64,000 nucleotides of DNA from Pseudomonas oryzae (GCF_900104805.1 NZ_LT629751.1:434001-498000); one strand, 5' to 3'; positions 51,912-61,240 are shown, numbered from the stretch's first letter. Program-made: numbers and translations. The notes: generated from the letters alone by a model not told the origin.

Positions 51912-54900
51912 CAGACGGTCTCCTCGCTCAGGCGGGTTTTCAGGCGTTCGCCGATCACGTCCAGACGCGGCTTGACCACCTGCAGCCGGCGGCTCTGCTT
52001 GTCGACGATGTAGCGGTTCTTGAACAGCGCCAGCACCTCGGAGTCCGGGTTGGGGAAGGCGCCGAGGATGCGGATGGCGTTGCTGGCGCAGGCGTCGAAG
52101 ATCTTCTTCACGTTGCTGTGGTGCAGGGTGCCCAGCTCGTCGATCGGCCAGTGGATGGTCGCCGGGGCGCGGCCGCGCAGCAGGCGGGTGAAGGCGAGCA
52201 GGAACTTGCAGAGGATCAGGTAGGCCATGCCGTGGCTGGACGACTCGTTGAGCTGGCGGTCGGTGCGGATCACCAGGTCGCTGTTGCCCTCGCGCAGGCG
52301 CAGCTCGATCTCCAAGAGGCCGGCGATACCGCTGGTCAGCGCCGAGCGGCCGAGCACCTCGAGGGCGCGGCGCATGCTGCCGGTGTAGTCCTCGCCGGGC
52401 AGCTCACTGAAGCCGCTGTCCTCCCATTCGCGGTAGGCGGCGACGAAGGCGCGCAGCTCCGGCCAGAACTCCAGTTCGGTGATCTTCGAGCGGATGGTCA
52501 CCGCCGAGTTGGACACGCCGTCGAGGAACAGTTCCTCGCCGACCTCGCGGGTGATCCGCGCGCTCTGGCTGGCGATGCGCTGATCGATGTCGGCGAGCAC
52601 GGCGAAGTAGTCGAACAGGTCCTTGCCGAAGATCCGCCCCTGCTCGCGCAGTGCGGTGATGCTCTGCGGCACCAGCACGTTGAGCAGCTGGGCCAGCGCC
52701 GGCACCAGGCGGCGGTAGTCGAGGGTCGGCACGCCGCGCTCGCTGACCAGGCTGCATTCCTCGCGGCTGCGCTCCCAGGTCTCGGTCAGGCTGGAGCCGG
52801 CCTTGCCGGCGATCAGGCTGTCGAAGCGCTCGACGTGCTGCTTGATGGCGGCGAGCAGGTTCTCGCGGCCGTGCAGCAGTTCCTGGGCCAGGCGCAGGCG
52901 CTCGTCCAGCTCGCCGGCCGGCGTCTGGCCGTCGCGCGGCAGCTTGAGCTCGCCGAGGCGCTTGAGCAGGGCCTTGAGGCTGTCCAGTTGCTCGACGACC
53001 TGGCCCTGGGCCTGCAGGGCCTGGCGGCGCTGCTGTTCGAGCGCGTCGCGGCGGCTCTTGAAGGTCTGGGTGGCGGTGTCCAGGCGCAGCTTGAGGTCGG
53101 TGGCCTCGCGCTTGCGCTCGACCAGGTCCTCCTGCAGCTGCGGCTTGCGCTTGAGCCAGGTGACCGCGTACCACTCATCAAAGCGGTGCACCTCGGCGCG
53201 GCGCGCCTCGGTCTCGCGGATGCGCTGCTCGCGCTCGCGGATGCCGCTCTTCAGCTGGATCAGCTGCGCCTCGTCGACGCCGCGCGACTTCAGTTCGTTG
53301 CGGTACCAGCTTTCGCAGGCGGCCAGCTCGGCCTTGCCCTGGGCGCGCTGCTCCTCCAGCTGGCCGCGCAGCTGGGCCAGGCGCTGTTCCAGGTCGCCGA
53401 TCACCTGCTGCCAGTGCGCGCTGGTGTCCAGGCGCGCCTCGCGGTGCTGGCTGTCCAGCTCCTCCAGCAGGCTGGCGTGCTCCAGCTTGAGCTGGGCGAG
53501 GGCGGTGTCCAGGTCGGCGAGCTGCTGGCGCGCGGCCTGGCGGCGCTCGGCGAGGGCGGCGTCGAGGCGTTCCTTGAGCGCGGCGCGCTCCTCCTTGAGG
53601 CGCTGGCGGTTGTCCTTGGCGGTCTGCAGGGCGGTACGCGCCACCACCAGGCGGGTGTTCAGCTCCTCCAGCGCGGCGCCGTGCTCGCCCAGCTGGCTTT
53701 CCACCTGCTCCTGCTGGTTGCGGGCGTCCTGCAGGTTGTCGCCGGCCAGCTGCACGCGGTGGCGCAACTCCGCCTCGCCTGCGGCGTGCTCCGGGGTGGC
53801 CAGCGCGGCGAGGTCGAGCTGCACGCCGTACAGGCTGTCAGCCGGCGCCGCGCTGAGGGCCGGCTTGAGGTCGTTGCGCTGTAGCAGACTGGGCTCGATG
53901 ACCTTGCCGAGGCTCTGCTCCCAGCCCGGCTGCTCGCGGCGCAGGAATTCCAGCAGGCTGTGCTGGCCGGGGTAGAGCAGACGCTCGGCGTCGTCCAGCT
54001 CGCGCTGGCGTTCGCCGACCCGGCGGCTGGCCTGGGCGAGCTGCTGGGCGGCTTCCTCGCGCTGGCGCAGCAGCAGGCGCTCCTGCTGCTGCAAGGCGTC
54101 GAGTTGCTGGGCGGCGCCGTCGCGCTGCTCGTCGGCCTCCTCCAGGCGGCGGTCGAAGACCTCCAGGCCGAGCGCCTCCTCCTCGCTGTAGGCGAAGCTG
54201 GCGATCAACTGCTCCTGGCGGCTCTTCTCCAGCTCGAGGGCGTGGCGGCGCTCGCGGCTGGCGCTTTCCGCCTCCTGGCGGCGGTTGGCGAAGGCGCGGT
54301 CGAGCTGGGCGAGGGCCTCGTGCCTGTGCTGGTTGCGCTCGGCCAGTTCGTCGCGCACCCGGCCTTCCTGCTCGTGCAGGCGGTCGAGGGCTTCCTGCTG
54401 GCGCTCCTGGACGATCTGCTTGCGCTCCAGGTAGGCGTTCTGCACGTCGGCGTGCTGCTCGGTGAGCAGGCGCAGGCGCTCCTTGTGGTTGTCCAGTTCC
54501 AGGCGCCAGCCGTCGAGCTTCTCGAGGTCGGCCTTGGCCTGGTCGATGTCGGCGTCGAGGTACTGCTGGTACTGCTCCTCGATGTGCTGCAGCTGGGTTT
54601 CCGCACTCTCGATGCGCGCCTGGACCTGCGACAGCTCGAGGCTGAGGGCGTCGCGCTGGTCCCTCCAGTCGTCTTCCAGCAGCTTGAGTTCGAAGCCGCT
54701 CTGCTCGAGGGCGAGGCGCAGCTGCTCCTGGCGGGCGAACAGCAGCGGCTGGTCGGTCTGGAAGGCCTGCAGCAGGCCGGCCAGGCGCGCCTCGTTGCCC
54801 TGCAGCTCTGCGAAGTCGTGCTCCAGGCGGGCGAACTGCGGGCGCAGGGCGGCGAAGCCCTGGATCAGCTGGCTGTCGCGGATCCAGTCCTCGACCTTCT

Positions 54901-55585
54901 GCGGGCTGAGGCCGGTGGTCGGCGGCGCCACGCCGTCCTCCTCGAGGATGGCGGCGACCATCGACTTGACCGTCTCCATCTTGCCCTCGCGCGAGTGCAC
55001 GGCGCGCACCAGCTTCTCGATGTGGCGCAGGCTGTGCTCGCCGGCGCACAGCGAGAACTGCCGGGCCAACTGGCGCAGTTCGCCGCGCTGGCTGTCGGCG
55101 GCGAGCAGGCTGCGGTCGTTCTGGATGATCGCGCGGTACTGGCGGGTGTTCAGCTGGTTGCTGACCGCCACCCCGCTCTGGCGGAAGTGGCGGCCCAGCT
55201 CGGCCATGCTGCGGCAGACCACGACATCGCCCTGGCGGCTGCGGATGTAGTCGTCCAGCTCGAAGCCCTTGTGCGCCAGGCGGTAGTCGACGCCGCGGCC
55301 GTCGCTGCTGGCGGCGAGAATGGTCTGGCAGGCCTCGCCGTCCATGCGCTGGTATTCGTAGACGATGAAGCTCTGCTCGGTCGGCAGGTACCAGCGTTCG
55401 AAGCTGTCGCGGGTGGCCGGCACCACGCGGCTCGGGTATTCGCCGTAGAACACCGGCACCAGGCGCTGCAGGGTGGTCTTGCCGGAGGCGTTGGTGCCGC
55501 AGATGTTGGTGTGGTCGTCCACGACCAGCTCGACCACGCCCGCGAGGTGGGTGTTGATCAGGATGATGCGATTGAGGCTGGGCAT
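51911..55585 (-). CDS. SMC-like ATPase of the DUF3584 type (system component C)
   Basis: The 1224-aa protein has a split ABC ATPase: Walker A GTNASGKTT at residues 30-38, the nearby YLP motif (RWYLPTEQ) that with GKT defines DUF3584 (PF12128), long coiled coils (about 240-950) rich in Gln/Glu/Arg, and a C-terminal half with a non-canonical signature SSSHGMA (1115-1121) in place of LSGGE and a Walker B IHWPIDEL (D1149, E1150). Size and architecture resemble MukB/MksB/JetC ATPases. A good SD (AGAGGAT) precedes ATG 55585. It leads a four-gene operon with two small partners and a Toprim protein. Confidence 0.8.
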   Translation of the reverse strand: MPSLNRIILINTHLAGVVELVVDDHTNICGTNASGKTTLQRLVPVFYGEYPSRVVPATRDSFERWYLPTEQSFIVYEYQRMDGEACQTILAASSDGRGVDYRLAHKGFELDDYIRSRQGDVVVCRSMAELGRHFRQSGVAVSNQLNTRQYRAIIQNDRSLLAADSQRGELRQLARQFSLCAGEHSLRHIEKLVRAVHSREGKMETVKSMVAAILEEDGVAPPTTGLSPQKVEDWIRDSQLIQGFAALRPQFARLEHDFAELQGNEARLAGLLQAFQTDQPLLFARQEQLRLALEQSGFELKLLEDDWRDQRDALSLELSQVQARIESAETQLQHIEEQYQQYLDADIDQAKADLEKLDGWRLELDNHKERLRLLTEQHADVQNAYLERKQIVQERQQEALDRLHEQEGRVRDELAERNQHRHEALAQLDRAFANRRQEAESASRERRHALELEKSRQEQLIASFAYSEEEALGLEVFDRRLEEADEQRDGAAQQLDALQQQERLLLRQREEAAQQLAQASRRVGERQRELDDAERLLYPGQHSLLEFLRREQPGWEQSLGKVIEPSLLQRNDLKPALSAAPADSLYGVQLDLAALATPEHAAGEAELRHRVQLAGDNLQDARNQQEQVESQLGEHGAALEELNTRLVVARTALQTAKDNRQRLKEERAALKERLDAALAERRQAARQQLADLDTALAQLKLEHASLLEELDSQHREARLDTSAHWQQVIGDLEQRLAQLRGQLEEQRAQGKAELAACESWYRNELKSRGVDEAQLIQLKSGIREREQRIRETEARRAEVHRFDEWYAVTWLKRKPQLQEDLVERKREATDLKLRLDTATQTFKSRRDALEQQRRQALQAQGQVVEQLDSLKALLKRLGELKLPRDGQTPAGELDERLRLAQELLHGRENLLAAIKQHVERFDSLIAGKAGSSLTETWERSREECSLVSERGVPTLDYRRLVPALAQLLNVLVPQSITALREQGRIFGKDLFDYFAVLADIDQRIASQSARITREVGEELFLDGVSNSAVTIRSKITELEFWPELRAFVAAYREWEDSGFSELPGEDYTGSMRRALEVLGRSALTSGIAGLLEIELRLREGNSDLVIRTDRQLNESSSHGMAYLILCKFLLAFTRLLRGRAPATIHWPIDELGTLHHSNVKKIFDACASNAIRILGAFPNPDSEVLALFKNRYIVDKQSRRLQVVKPRLDVIGERLKTRLSEETV

Positions 55586-55729
55586 GTAGATCCTCTGAAT
55601 TGCAGGAAGACGCGGCAGGCCGCGTGCAACAGGCGCGCAGTGTAGGCGAGGCGCCGGAGACTGTCCGGCGCGTGCGTCACCGTTCCGTGCGGCCGGCCAG
55701 GTGTGGCCGACCAGGTGCGGCCGGCCGGG

Positions 55730-57079
55730 TCAGTCGAAGGTGGCGTTCAGCGTGTCCAGCAGCACCCGCACCTTGGTGAGGGATTCCTGGTACTCGGCCT
55801 GCCAGTCGGAGTCCATGACGATGCCGCCGCCGCCCCAGCAGCTGGCGCGGCCATTGCGCACCAGCACGGTGCGGATGCAGATCGAGCTGTCCATCTCGCC
55901 GCGGCAGTCGACATACAGCAGCGAGCCGCAGTAGATGGCGCGGCGGGTCGGCTCCAGCTCGTCGATGATCTGCATGGCGCGGATCTTCGGCGCGCCGGTG
56001 ATCGAGCCGCCGGGGAAACTGCCGGCCAGCAGGTCGAAGGCGTCGAGGCCCGCGGCCAGTTCGCCGGTCACGCTGCTCACCAGGTGGTGGACATTGGGAT
56101 AGCTTTCCAGGGCGAAGAGTTCCGGCACGCGCACCGAGCCGATGCGGCAGCTGCGGCCGAGGTCGTTGCGCAGCAGGTCGACGATCATCAGGTTCTCGGC
56201 GCGGTCCTTGCGGCTGCCCTGCAGTTCCTCGGCGAAGGCCTGGTCCTCGCCGGTGCTGCGTCCGCGCGGGCGGGTGCCCTTGATCGGCCGGGTCTCCACC
56301 TGGCCGTGGTGCACGCGGATGAAGCGCTCCGGCGACAGGCTGAGGATGGCGCCGCCATCGACGGCGAGGTAGCCGGCGAACGGCGTCGGGCAGGCCTCGC
56401 GCAGCGCGCCATAGGCGTGCCACGGATCGCCCTCGCAGGCAGCCTGGAAGCGCTGGGCGAAGTTGACCTGGTAGCAGTCGCCGGCGCGGATGTAGTCCTG
56501 GATCCGCTCGATGGCGGCGCGGTACTGGCCGATGTCGAGATCGGCGGTGAACGGCCGGGTCAGGCGGAACGGTTCGCTGACGGTCGCCGGCGGTTCGTCG
56601 TCGAACAGGGCGATCAGCTCCTCGCGGCGCGACTGCGGCAGGGACGGATGGAACACCAGTTGCGAGGTCTGCTGCTGGTGGTCGCTGACCAGGGCCCAGG
56701 CATACACGCCGAAGGTGGCATCCGGCAGCTGCAGGTCCGCCGTGGCCAGCTCCGGCAGGCGCTCCAGGCGCCGGCCGAAGTCGTAGGCGAGATAGCCGAG
56801 CAGGCCGCCGGTGAACGGCAGCTCGATGCCCTCCGGGGCCTCGGCGCGGCCCAGTTGCGCCAGCGCCGTCCGGCAACGGGCGAAGAAGGCGCGGCCGTCC
56901 TCGCCGGCCTCGGGCTGCAGGCGCTGCTGTGGCCAGGCGCTGAACAGGTCGAAGCGGCTGCGGTCGGCGCGCGGCCGGCCGCCATCCAGCAGGCAGGCGC
57001 CGGGCGCTTGGTGCAGCCGGGCGAAACGCACGCGTGGGTCGGGATGATAGGGCAGGGGATGGAGGCTGCAGCTGGGCAT
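55730..57079 (-). CDS. pabB: Aminodeoxychorismate synthase component I
   Basis: PabB makes 4-amino-4-deoxychorismate for folate synthesis with glutamine amidotransferase PabA. The 449-aa protein has the chorismate-binding core: AGDCYQVNFAQRF, the PIKGTRPRG motif with the PabB-type Lys, SSVTGELAAG, FPGGSITGAPKIRAM and the C-terminal GGGIVMDSDW. It resumes core synteny after the SMC operon; in P. aeruginosa it follows thrH directly. Confidence 0.94.
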   Translation of the reverse strand: MPSCSLHPLPYHPDPRVRFARLHQAPGACLLDGGRPRADRSRFDLFSAWPQQRLQPEAGEDGRAFFARCRTALAQLGRAEAPEGIELPFTGGLLGYLAYDFGRRLERLPELATADLQLPDATFGVYAWALVSDHQQQTSQLVFHPSLPQSRREELIALFDDEPPATVSEPFRLTRPFTADLDIGQYRAAIERIQDYIRAGDCYQVNFAQRFQAACEGDPWHAYGALREACPTPFAGYLAVDGGAILSLSPERFIRVHHGQVETRPIKGTRPRGRSTGEDQAFAEELQGSRKDRAENLMIVDLLRNDLGRSCRIGSVRVPELFALESYPNVHHLVSSVTGELAAGLDAFDLLAGSFPGGSITGAPKIRAMQIIDELEPTRRAIYCGSLLYVDCRGEMDSSICIRTVLVRNGRASCWGGGGIVMDSDWQAEYQESLTKVRVLLDTLNATFD

Positions 57080-57232
57080 GACATGGCTCGGAGGAACGCA
57101 GGGTGGAATCTTAACGCAGATGGCCAGTTACGCGCGTCATGCCTGAGTGCGGGGTGTTCGAAGGGGGGCGCTGCCGATCGGCAGGAGCGCCTGCAGCCAT
57201 CGCCAGGAGGGATCGTTCCCGGGTGGAACCGA

Positions 57233-57256
57233 GGGCTGCCCGGGAGGGGGCAGCCC
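57233..57256 (-). terminator. GC-rich hairpin after the VCBS-like gene
   Basis: Arms GGGCTGCC (57233-57240) and GGCAGCCC (57249-57256) with an 8-nt loop start 8 nt past the stop. There is no T-run. Confidence 0.5.
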
Positions 57257-57263
57257 CGGGGAC

Positions 57264-58256
57264 TCAGGCGATCTGGGTTTCCGGGTTGAAGTCGCTGTAG
57301 CCGACGAGGACCACTTCGAGGGTCTCGACCTGCTGGCCACTCTTGTAGGCGAAGCTGATCAGGGTGTCCTGCACCTGGTCATTCAGGTAGTCGTAGCTCG
57401 ACATGCCCTGATACGTCATGTTCTTGGCCACGCTCAGCTGATCGTTGGCATCGAAGCCATTGATCACGTACTGCTTGTTGATGGCGGTAAGGCCGTGGTT
57501 GATGACGAACTTGTCCTGCGGGTCCAGGAGGTTGTCTCCGTCCGTCACCGGCGCGTCGGGCAGGGTCGGTTCATCCGCGCCATGGATGGCCACGCGAATG
57601 GTCTCGCTGGCCGTGCCGTCCAGGGAGGTGACGGTCAGTTCATCGTAGGCGACATCGCCACTGTTCAGCGCCTGGGCCAGCGCGTTGTCCAGTGCATAGG
57701 TCCACTGGCCGCTTTCACTGTCGAGGGTGAAGACGCCGTAGGCGCCTTTCAGGGCGTCCGCGTCTACGCTGGCGAGCCTGTTCTCGCCGCGGTCCACGTC
57801 GGCCACGCTCAGGGTGCCACCGGCGACCAGCACGTCGCCATCTTCGTTCAGGCTTGCGGAATTGCTGCCGGAGATGCTGGCGGCGTCGTTCTCGCCCACG
57901 ATTTCCAGGGTCACGGTTGCGGTGCTCAGGGCACCGTTGGCCATGCGCACGGTGTAGCTGAAGGTTTCGGTCAGCAGATCGCCGGCCGGCAGCGACTGCA
58001 CGTTGTCGTTGGCATAGACCAGTTGGCCGTCAACGATGGCGACGGTTGCGCCGCTGGGCAGTTGTGCGCTGTAGGCAACCGGGAACTGAGCGCTGCTGCT
58101 GCCCGACTCCTGGGCGACCGAGTACAGCTTGGCTGCCCCCGGATCATTGGCCAGCACATTCAGTGCGTACAGGCCGTTGCCTTCGCTCAGATTGAAAATG
58201 TCGTCTTTTGCGGCGCCGGTCAGAGTGGCGACTTTGGTGGTGGTTTTGGCGGCCAT
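57264..58256 (-). CDS. VCBS/cadherin-like repeat protein
   Basis: A 330-aa Asp/Asn/Gly-rich acidic protein with no Cys. It begins MAAKTTTKVATLTGAAKDDI without a signal peptide. It has one bacterial Ig/cadherin-like region (FSYTVRMANGALSTATVTLEIVGENDAA) and one VCBS-type unit (VFTLDSESGQWTYALDNA...). The C-terminus (VVLVGYSDFNPETQIA) is hydrophobic and acidic, as in type I secreted proteins. No export genes are adjacent. It could be a secreted adhesin-like or S-layer-type protein; the function is unknown. SD GGGGAA lies before ATG 58256. Confidence 0.75.
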   Translation of the reverse strand: MAAKTTTKVATLTGAAKDDIFNLSEGNGLYALNVLANDPGAAKLYSVAQESGSSSAQFPVAYSAQLPSGATVAIVDGQLVYANDNVQSLPAGDLLTETFSYTVRMANGALSTATVTLEIVGENDAASISGSNSASLNEDGDVLVAGGTLSVADVDRGENRLASVDADALKGAYGVFTLDSESGQWTYALDNALAQALNSGDVAYDELTVTSLDGTASETIRVAIHGADEPTLPDAPVTDGDNLLDPQDKFVINHGLTAINKQYVINGFDANDQLSVAKNMTYQGMSSYDYLNDQVQDTLISFAYKSGQQVETLEVVLVGYSDFNPETQIA

Positions 58257-58717
58257 GCGCGATTCCCCGATTGTCCTGATTGTCGATCCGAGTTCAGTTC
58301 AAACGGCAACCCGGCCATCTCAGGGAGATCCGTGGCTTTCCGGCCCCGCATCGCTACGGGTGAGGCTTTTCAAGATGTCAAAATAACATCATTCAGGCGT
58401 TTCAATACACCTGGCGACGATATTTTTTGACAGTTTGCGGGAATTCTGGCGTCAAGTTTTGCGCATGCTGATGTTTTGCTGGCGCCAAGGTGCGCGGAGG
58501 GGCGCCCCCATCCGAGGCCTCGAAAGTCCGTTTCCCCGCGCCGGAGCACAGGCGAGACCGCTCGGCAGCCTGCTCGCTGGGCGCGTGGCGGCTGTATTGC
58601 AGGAGGATCTGCAGCGGGAGGGGCGGTGGCGAAGGAGGGGGGAGGCAAGAGCAACCGCTGCCCGGCGAGGGTGGGCAGCGGTGCCAGGTCACGCCTTGCG
58701 GCGGAATGATGACGGGA
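58257..58717. other. Intergenic region between VCBS-like gene and glutamate ligase-like gene
   Basis: These 461 bases hold an AT-rich stretch (about 58370-58450) that probably carries the promoter of the VCBS-like gene, a purine-rich GC segment (about 58600-58650), and the terminator of the downstream-facing ligase operon. ORFs crossing it on either strand have no RBS or recognisable product. Confidence 0.5.
58654..58682 (-). terminator. Terminator after the ligase-7TM-protease operon
   Basis: On the minus strand a 10-bp stem (ACCGCTGCCC and GGGCAGCGGT, 9-nt loop) starts 36 nt after the stop and is followed by TGCTCTTGCC. Confidence 0.65.
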
Positions 58718-59704
58718 TTACAGCTCGACCGGTTTCACGTGGCCGAACAGCTCCTGGGAGAAGCGCACGCGCTGCTCGGGGGTTTCCTGAATGCCCTTGG
58801 CCTTGAGTTCCTCGATGCGCGCCTCGACGGCCTGCAGGCGGTGGGTCAGGCCGCAGTCGTTGGCGATCTGGATGTTGAGGCCGGGACGGGCGTTGAGCTC
58901 GAGGATCAGCGGGCCCTTGTCGACGTCGAGCACCATGTCCACGCCGATGTAGCCGAGGCCGCACAGCTCGTAGCAGCCGGCGGCCAGCTTCATGAAGCCG
59001 TCCCAGTTGGGCAGCTGCACGCCATCCACCGCGTTGGCGGTGTCCGGGTGCTTGGCGATCCGGTTGTTCAGCCAGGTGCCGCGCAGGGTGAGGCCGGTGG
59101 CCAGGTCGACACCGACGCCGATGGCGCCCTGGTGCAGGTTGGCCTTGCCGTTGGACTGGCGGGTCGGCAGGCGCAGCATGGCCATCACCGGGTAGCCCAT
59201 CAGCACGATGATGCGGATGTCCGGCACGCCCTCGTAGCTGATGCTCTTAAAGATCGGGTCCGGGGTCACCCGGTATTCGATCAGCACGCGGTCGCGGCCG
59301 CCGCCCAGCGAGTAGAGGCCGGAGAGGATGCTGGACAGCTGCTGCTCGATGTCCGAGTGGCTGACGATCTTGCCGGAGACGGTCTTGAAACGACCTTCGA
59401 AGCGGTCGGCGATCACCAGGATGCCGTCGCCGCCGGCGCCCTGCGCCGGCTTGATCACGAAGTCGTTGTGCTCGGCGACGATCTCGTCGAACTTCTCGAT
59501 CTCCTTCTCGGTGGAGATGATCCCATACAGCTCCGGCACGTGGATGCCGGCGGCGATCGCGCGCTCCTTGGTGAGGATCTTGTCGTCCACCACCGGGTAC
59601 AGACTGCGCTTGTTGTACTTCAGCACGTAGTCCGCGTTGCGCCGGTTGATGCCCATGATGCCCTTGGCACTCAGGGCCTTCCAGGTTTTGATCAGGCCGA
59701 ACAT
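58718..59704 (-). CDS. Alpha-L-glutamate ligase-like ATP-grasp protein
   Basis: A 328-aa RimK-type ATP-grasp protein: nucleotide site NDFVIKPAQGAGGDGILVI, Mg site LELNARPGLNIQIAN. It starts MFGLIKTWKALSAKGIMGINRRN. It is the third gene of a set usually annotated as protease, inactive transglutaminase and glutamate ligase-like. It may ligate glutamate or another acid to a peptide or small molecule; the substrate is unknown. Gap to the upstream 7TM gene is 4 nt. Confidence 0.87.
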   Translation of the reverse strand: MFGLIKTWKALSAKGIMGINRRNADYVLKYNKRSLYPVVDDKILTKERAIAAGIHVPELYGIISTEKEIEKFDEIVAEHNDFVIKPAQGAGGDGILVIADRFEGRFKTVSGKIVSHSDIEQQLSSILSGLYSLGGGRDRVLIEYRVTPDPIFKSISYEGVPDIRIIVLMGYPVMAMLRLPTRQSNGKANLHQGAIGVGVDLATGLTLRGTWLNNRIAKHPDTANAVDGVQLPNWDGFMKLAAGCYELCGLGYIGVDMVLDVDKGPLILELNARPGLNIQIANDCGLTHRLQAVEARIEELKAKGIQETPEQRVRFSQELFGHVKPVEL

Positions 59705-59708
59705 GGCG

Positions 59709-61235
59709 TCAGTCCTTGAGGAAGGCTTTGAAGCGGAACAGCTCGGTCAGGCGGTAGCCGCGGTAGCGACCCATCGCCAGCATGAAACCCACCAGGATCA
59801 GCAGCACGGCCGGGAAGGTGAACACGAAGTAGGTCAGCTCCGGGATGCTCATCAGCAGGTGCGCCAGGGTGGCGGCGATCAGGGTGCCGACCGCGACCTT
59901 GAAGGCATGGCTGCCGCCGCGCTCTTCCCAGGTGATCGACAGGCGCTCGATGGTCATGGTCAGGATCACCATCGGGAACAGCGCCACCGACAGGCCGCGC
60001 TCGAGGCCGAGCTTGTGGCTGAACAGGCTGATCACCGCGATTAGCACCACCACGAAGGTCAGCACCACCGACAGGCGCGGCAGCATCTGCAGCTTGAGGT
60101 GCTCGAGGTAGGAGCGCAACGACAGGCCCAGCGCGGTGATGATAGTGAACAGCACGATGCCGAAGCCCAGCTGGGTCTCGCGGAAGGCGAGGGCGATCAG
60201 CACCGGGGTGAAGGTGCCGAGGGTCTGCAGGCCGCCGAGGTTGCGCAGGATGAGGATCACCAGCACGCCGATCGGGATCATGATCATGATCTGGTAGGTC
60301 TGCTGGGTCTGCAGCGGCAGGCCGTACAGCGAGTACTCGAGGAAGCCGGCGTCGGCGGATTCGTCGGACTGCTTGGCCAGGCGGATGGCGTTCAGTTCGC
60401 TGGTGTTGAGGGTGAAGCTGACCTGGGCCTGCTTGCCGCCGTCGACGTTGAGCAGTTCGCGGTCGCCAAGCCACCAGATCAGGCGGTCGCGCGGCAGGCC
60501 CTGCTGGCCGTTGTCCGGATTGAAGTACAGCCAGTTCTGGCCGTTGAAGCTGCGCAGCCACAGCTCCGGGCTCTGCGCCTGGTTTTCGACCAGGCGGATG
60601 GTGTGGACCTTCTCCAGCGGCACGTGGGCGATGGACAGCAGCAGGTCGATGATGCGGGCGCGGTTGGCGACCGAGGTGTCGCCGGCGAGCAGCAGCTTGA
60701 CGTTGTCGTCATTGAGGTTGTTGACGCGTTTGATGGTCTCGCTGATGAAGGTCTCGACGTCGGCCGAGTGCTGGCGGATGGGTGCCAGCAGGGCTTCGGC
60801 GGCGATCTGCTCGGGGCCGGCGATCGGCAGGCTCTCGCGGTAGATCGGGCCTTCTTCCTTGGGCTTGTCCTTGGTGTAACGCTGGGTCAGCACCATGCGG
60901 TAGTAGAGGGTCTGCGGGCCCTCGGCGCGGCGCGCCGACCAGGTCACCCGGCGGTTGCCGTCGACGTTGTTGACGCTGACGCCGTAGTTGTTGGAGATGA
61001 AGCTCTCGTTGAGGCTGACGAAGTCCTGGCCGAGCGGCGGCACGAACATCTGTACCTTGACCGGCGTGCGCGGATTGGCCTGGAAGTCGACCTTGGCGTC
61101 GATGTTCCAGACGTTGTCCGTTTCCGCCTCGGTGACCGGAATGCCGAGAACGAAAATCTGGTAGGCGGTGATCGCCACGCCCAGGCTCACCAGTATGGCG
61201 ATGAGGACTTTCAGGTGCAGTGTGAGGGAGCGCAT
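59709..61235 (-). CDS. Inactive transglutaminase-like protein fused to seven membrane helices
   Basis: A 508-aa membrane protein. One N-terminal helix (about 9-31) is followed by a periplasmic region (about 32-300) resembling a transglutaminase-like fold, with SADVETFISETIKRVNN and LWLRSFNGQNWLYFNPDNGQ. Seven C-terminal helices follow (MIMIPIGVLVILILRNLGG onward). Relatives are annotated as UUP1-type 7TM proteins. It probably anchors the operon's ligase and protease activities at the membrane; the function is inferred. Confidence 0.85.
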   Translation of the reverse strand: MRSLTLHLKVLIAILVSLGVAITAYQIFVLGIPVTEAETDNVWNIDAKVDFQANPRTPVKVQMFVPPLGQDFVSLNESFISNNYGVSVNNVDGNRRVTWSARRAEGPQTLYYRMVLTQRYTKDKPKEEGPIYRESLPIAGPEQIAAEALLAPIRQHSADVETFISETIKRVNNLNDDNVKLLLAGDTSVANRARIIDLLLSIAHVPLEKVHTIRLVENQAQSPELWLRSFNGQNWLYFNPDNGQQGLPRDRLIWWLGDRELLNVDGGKQAQVSFTLNTSELNAIRLAKQSDESADAGFLEYSLYGLPLQTQQTYQIMIMIPIGVLVILILRNLGGLQTLGTFTPVLIALAFRETQLGFGIVLFTIITALGLSLRSYLEHLKLQMLPRLSVVLTFVVVLIAVISLFSHKLGLERGLSVALFPMVILTMTIERLSITWEERGGSHAFKVAVGTLIAATLAHLLMSIPELTYFVFTFPAVLLILVGFMLAMGRYRGYRLTELFRFKAFLKD

Positions 61236-61240
61236 CAGGG

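Noticed and set aside
52118-53884. 588-aa plus-strand ORF antisense to the SMC-like ATPase
   Set aside because: It is Leu/Ala/Gln repeats produced by reading coiled-coil codons backwards.
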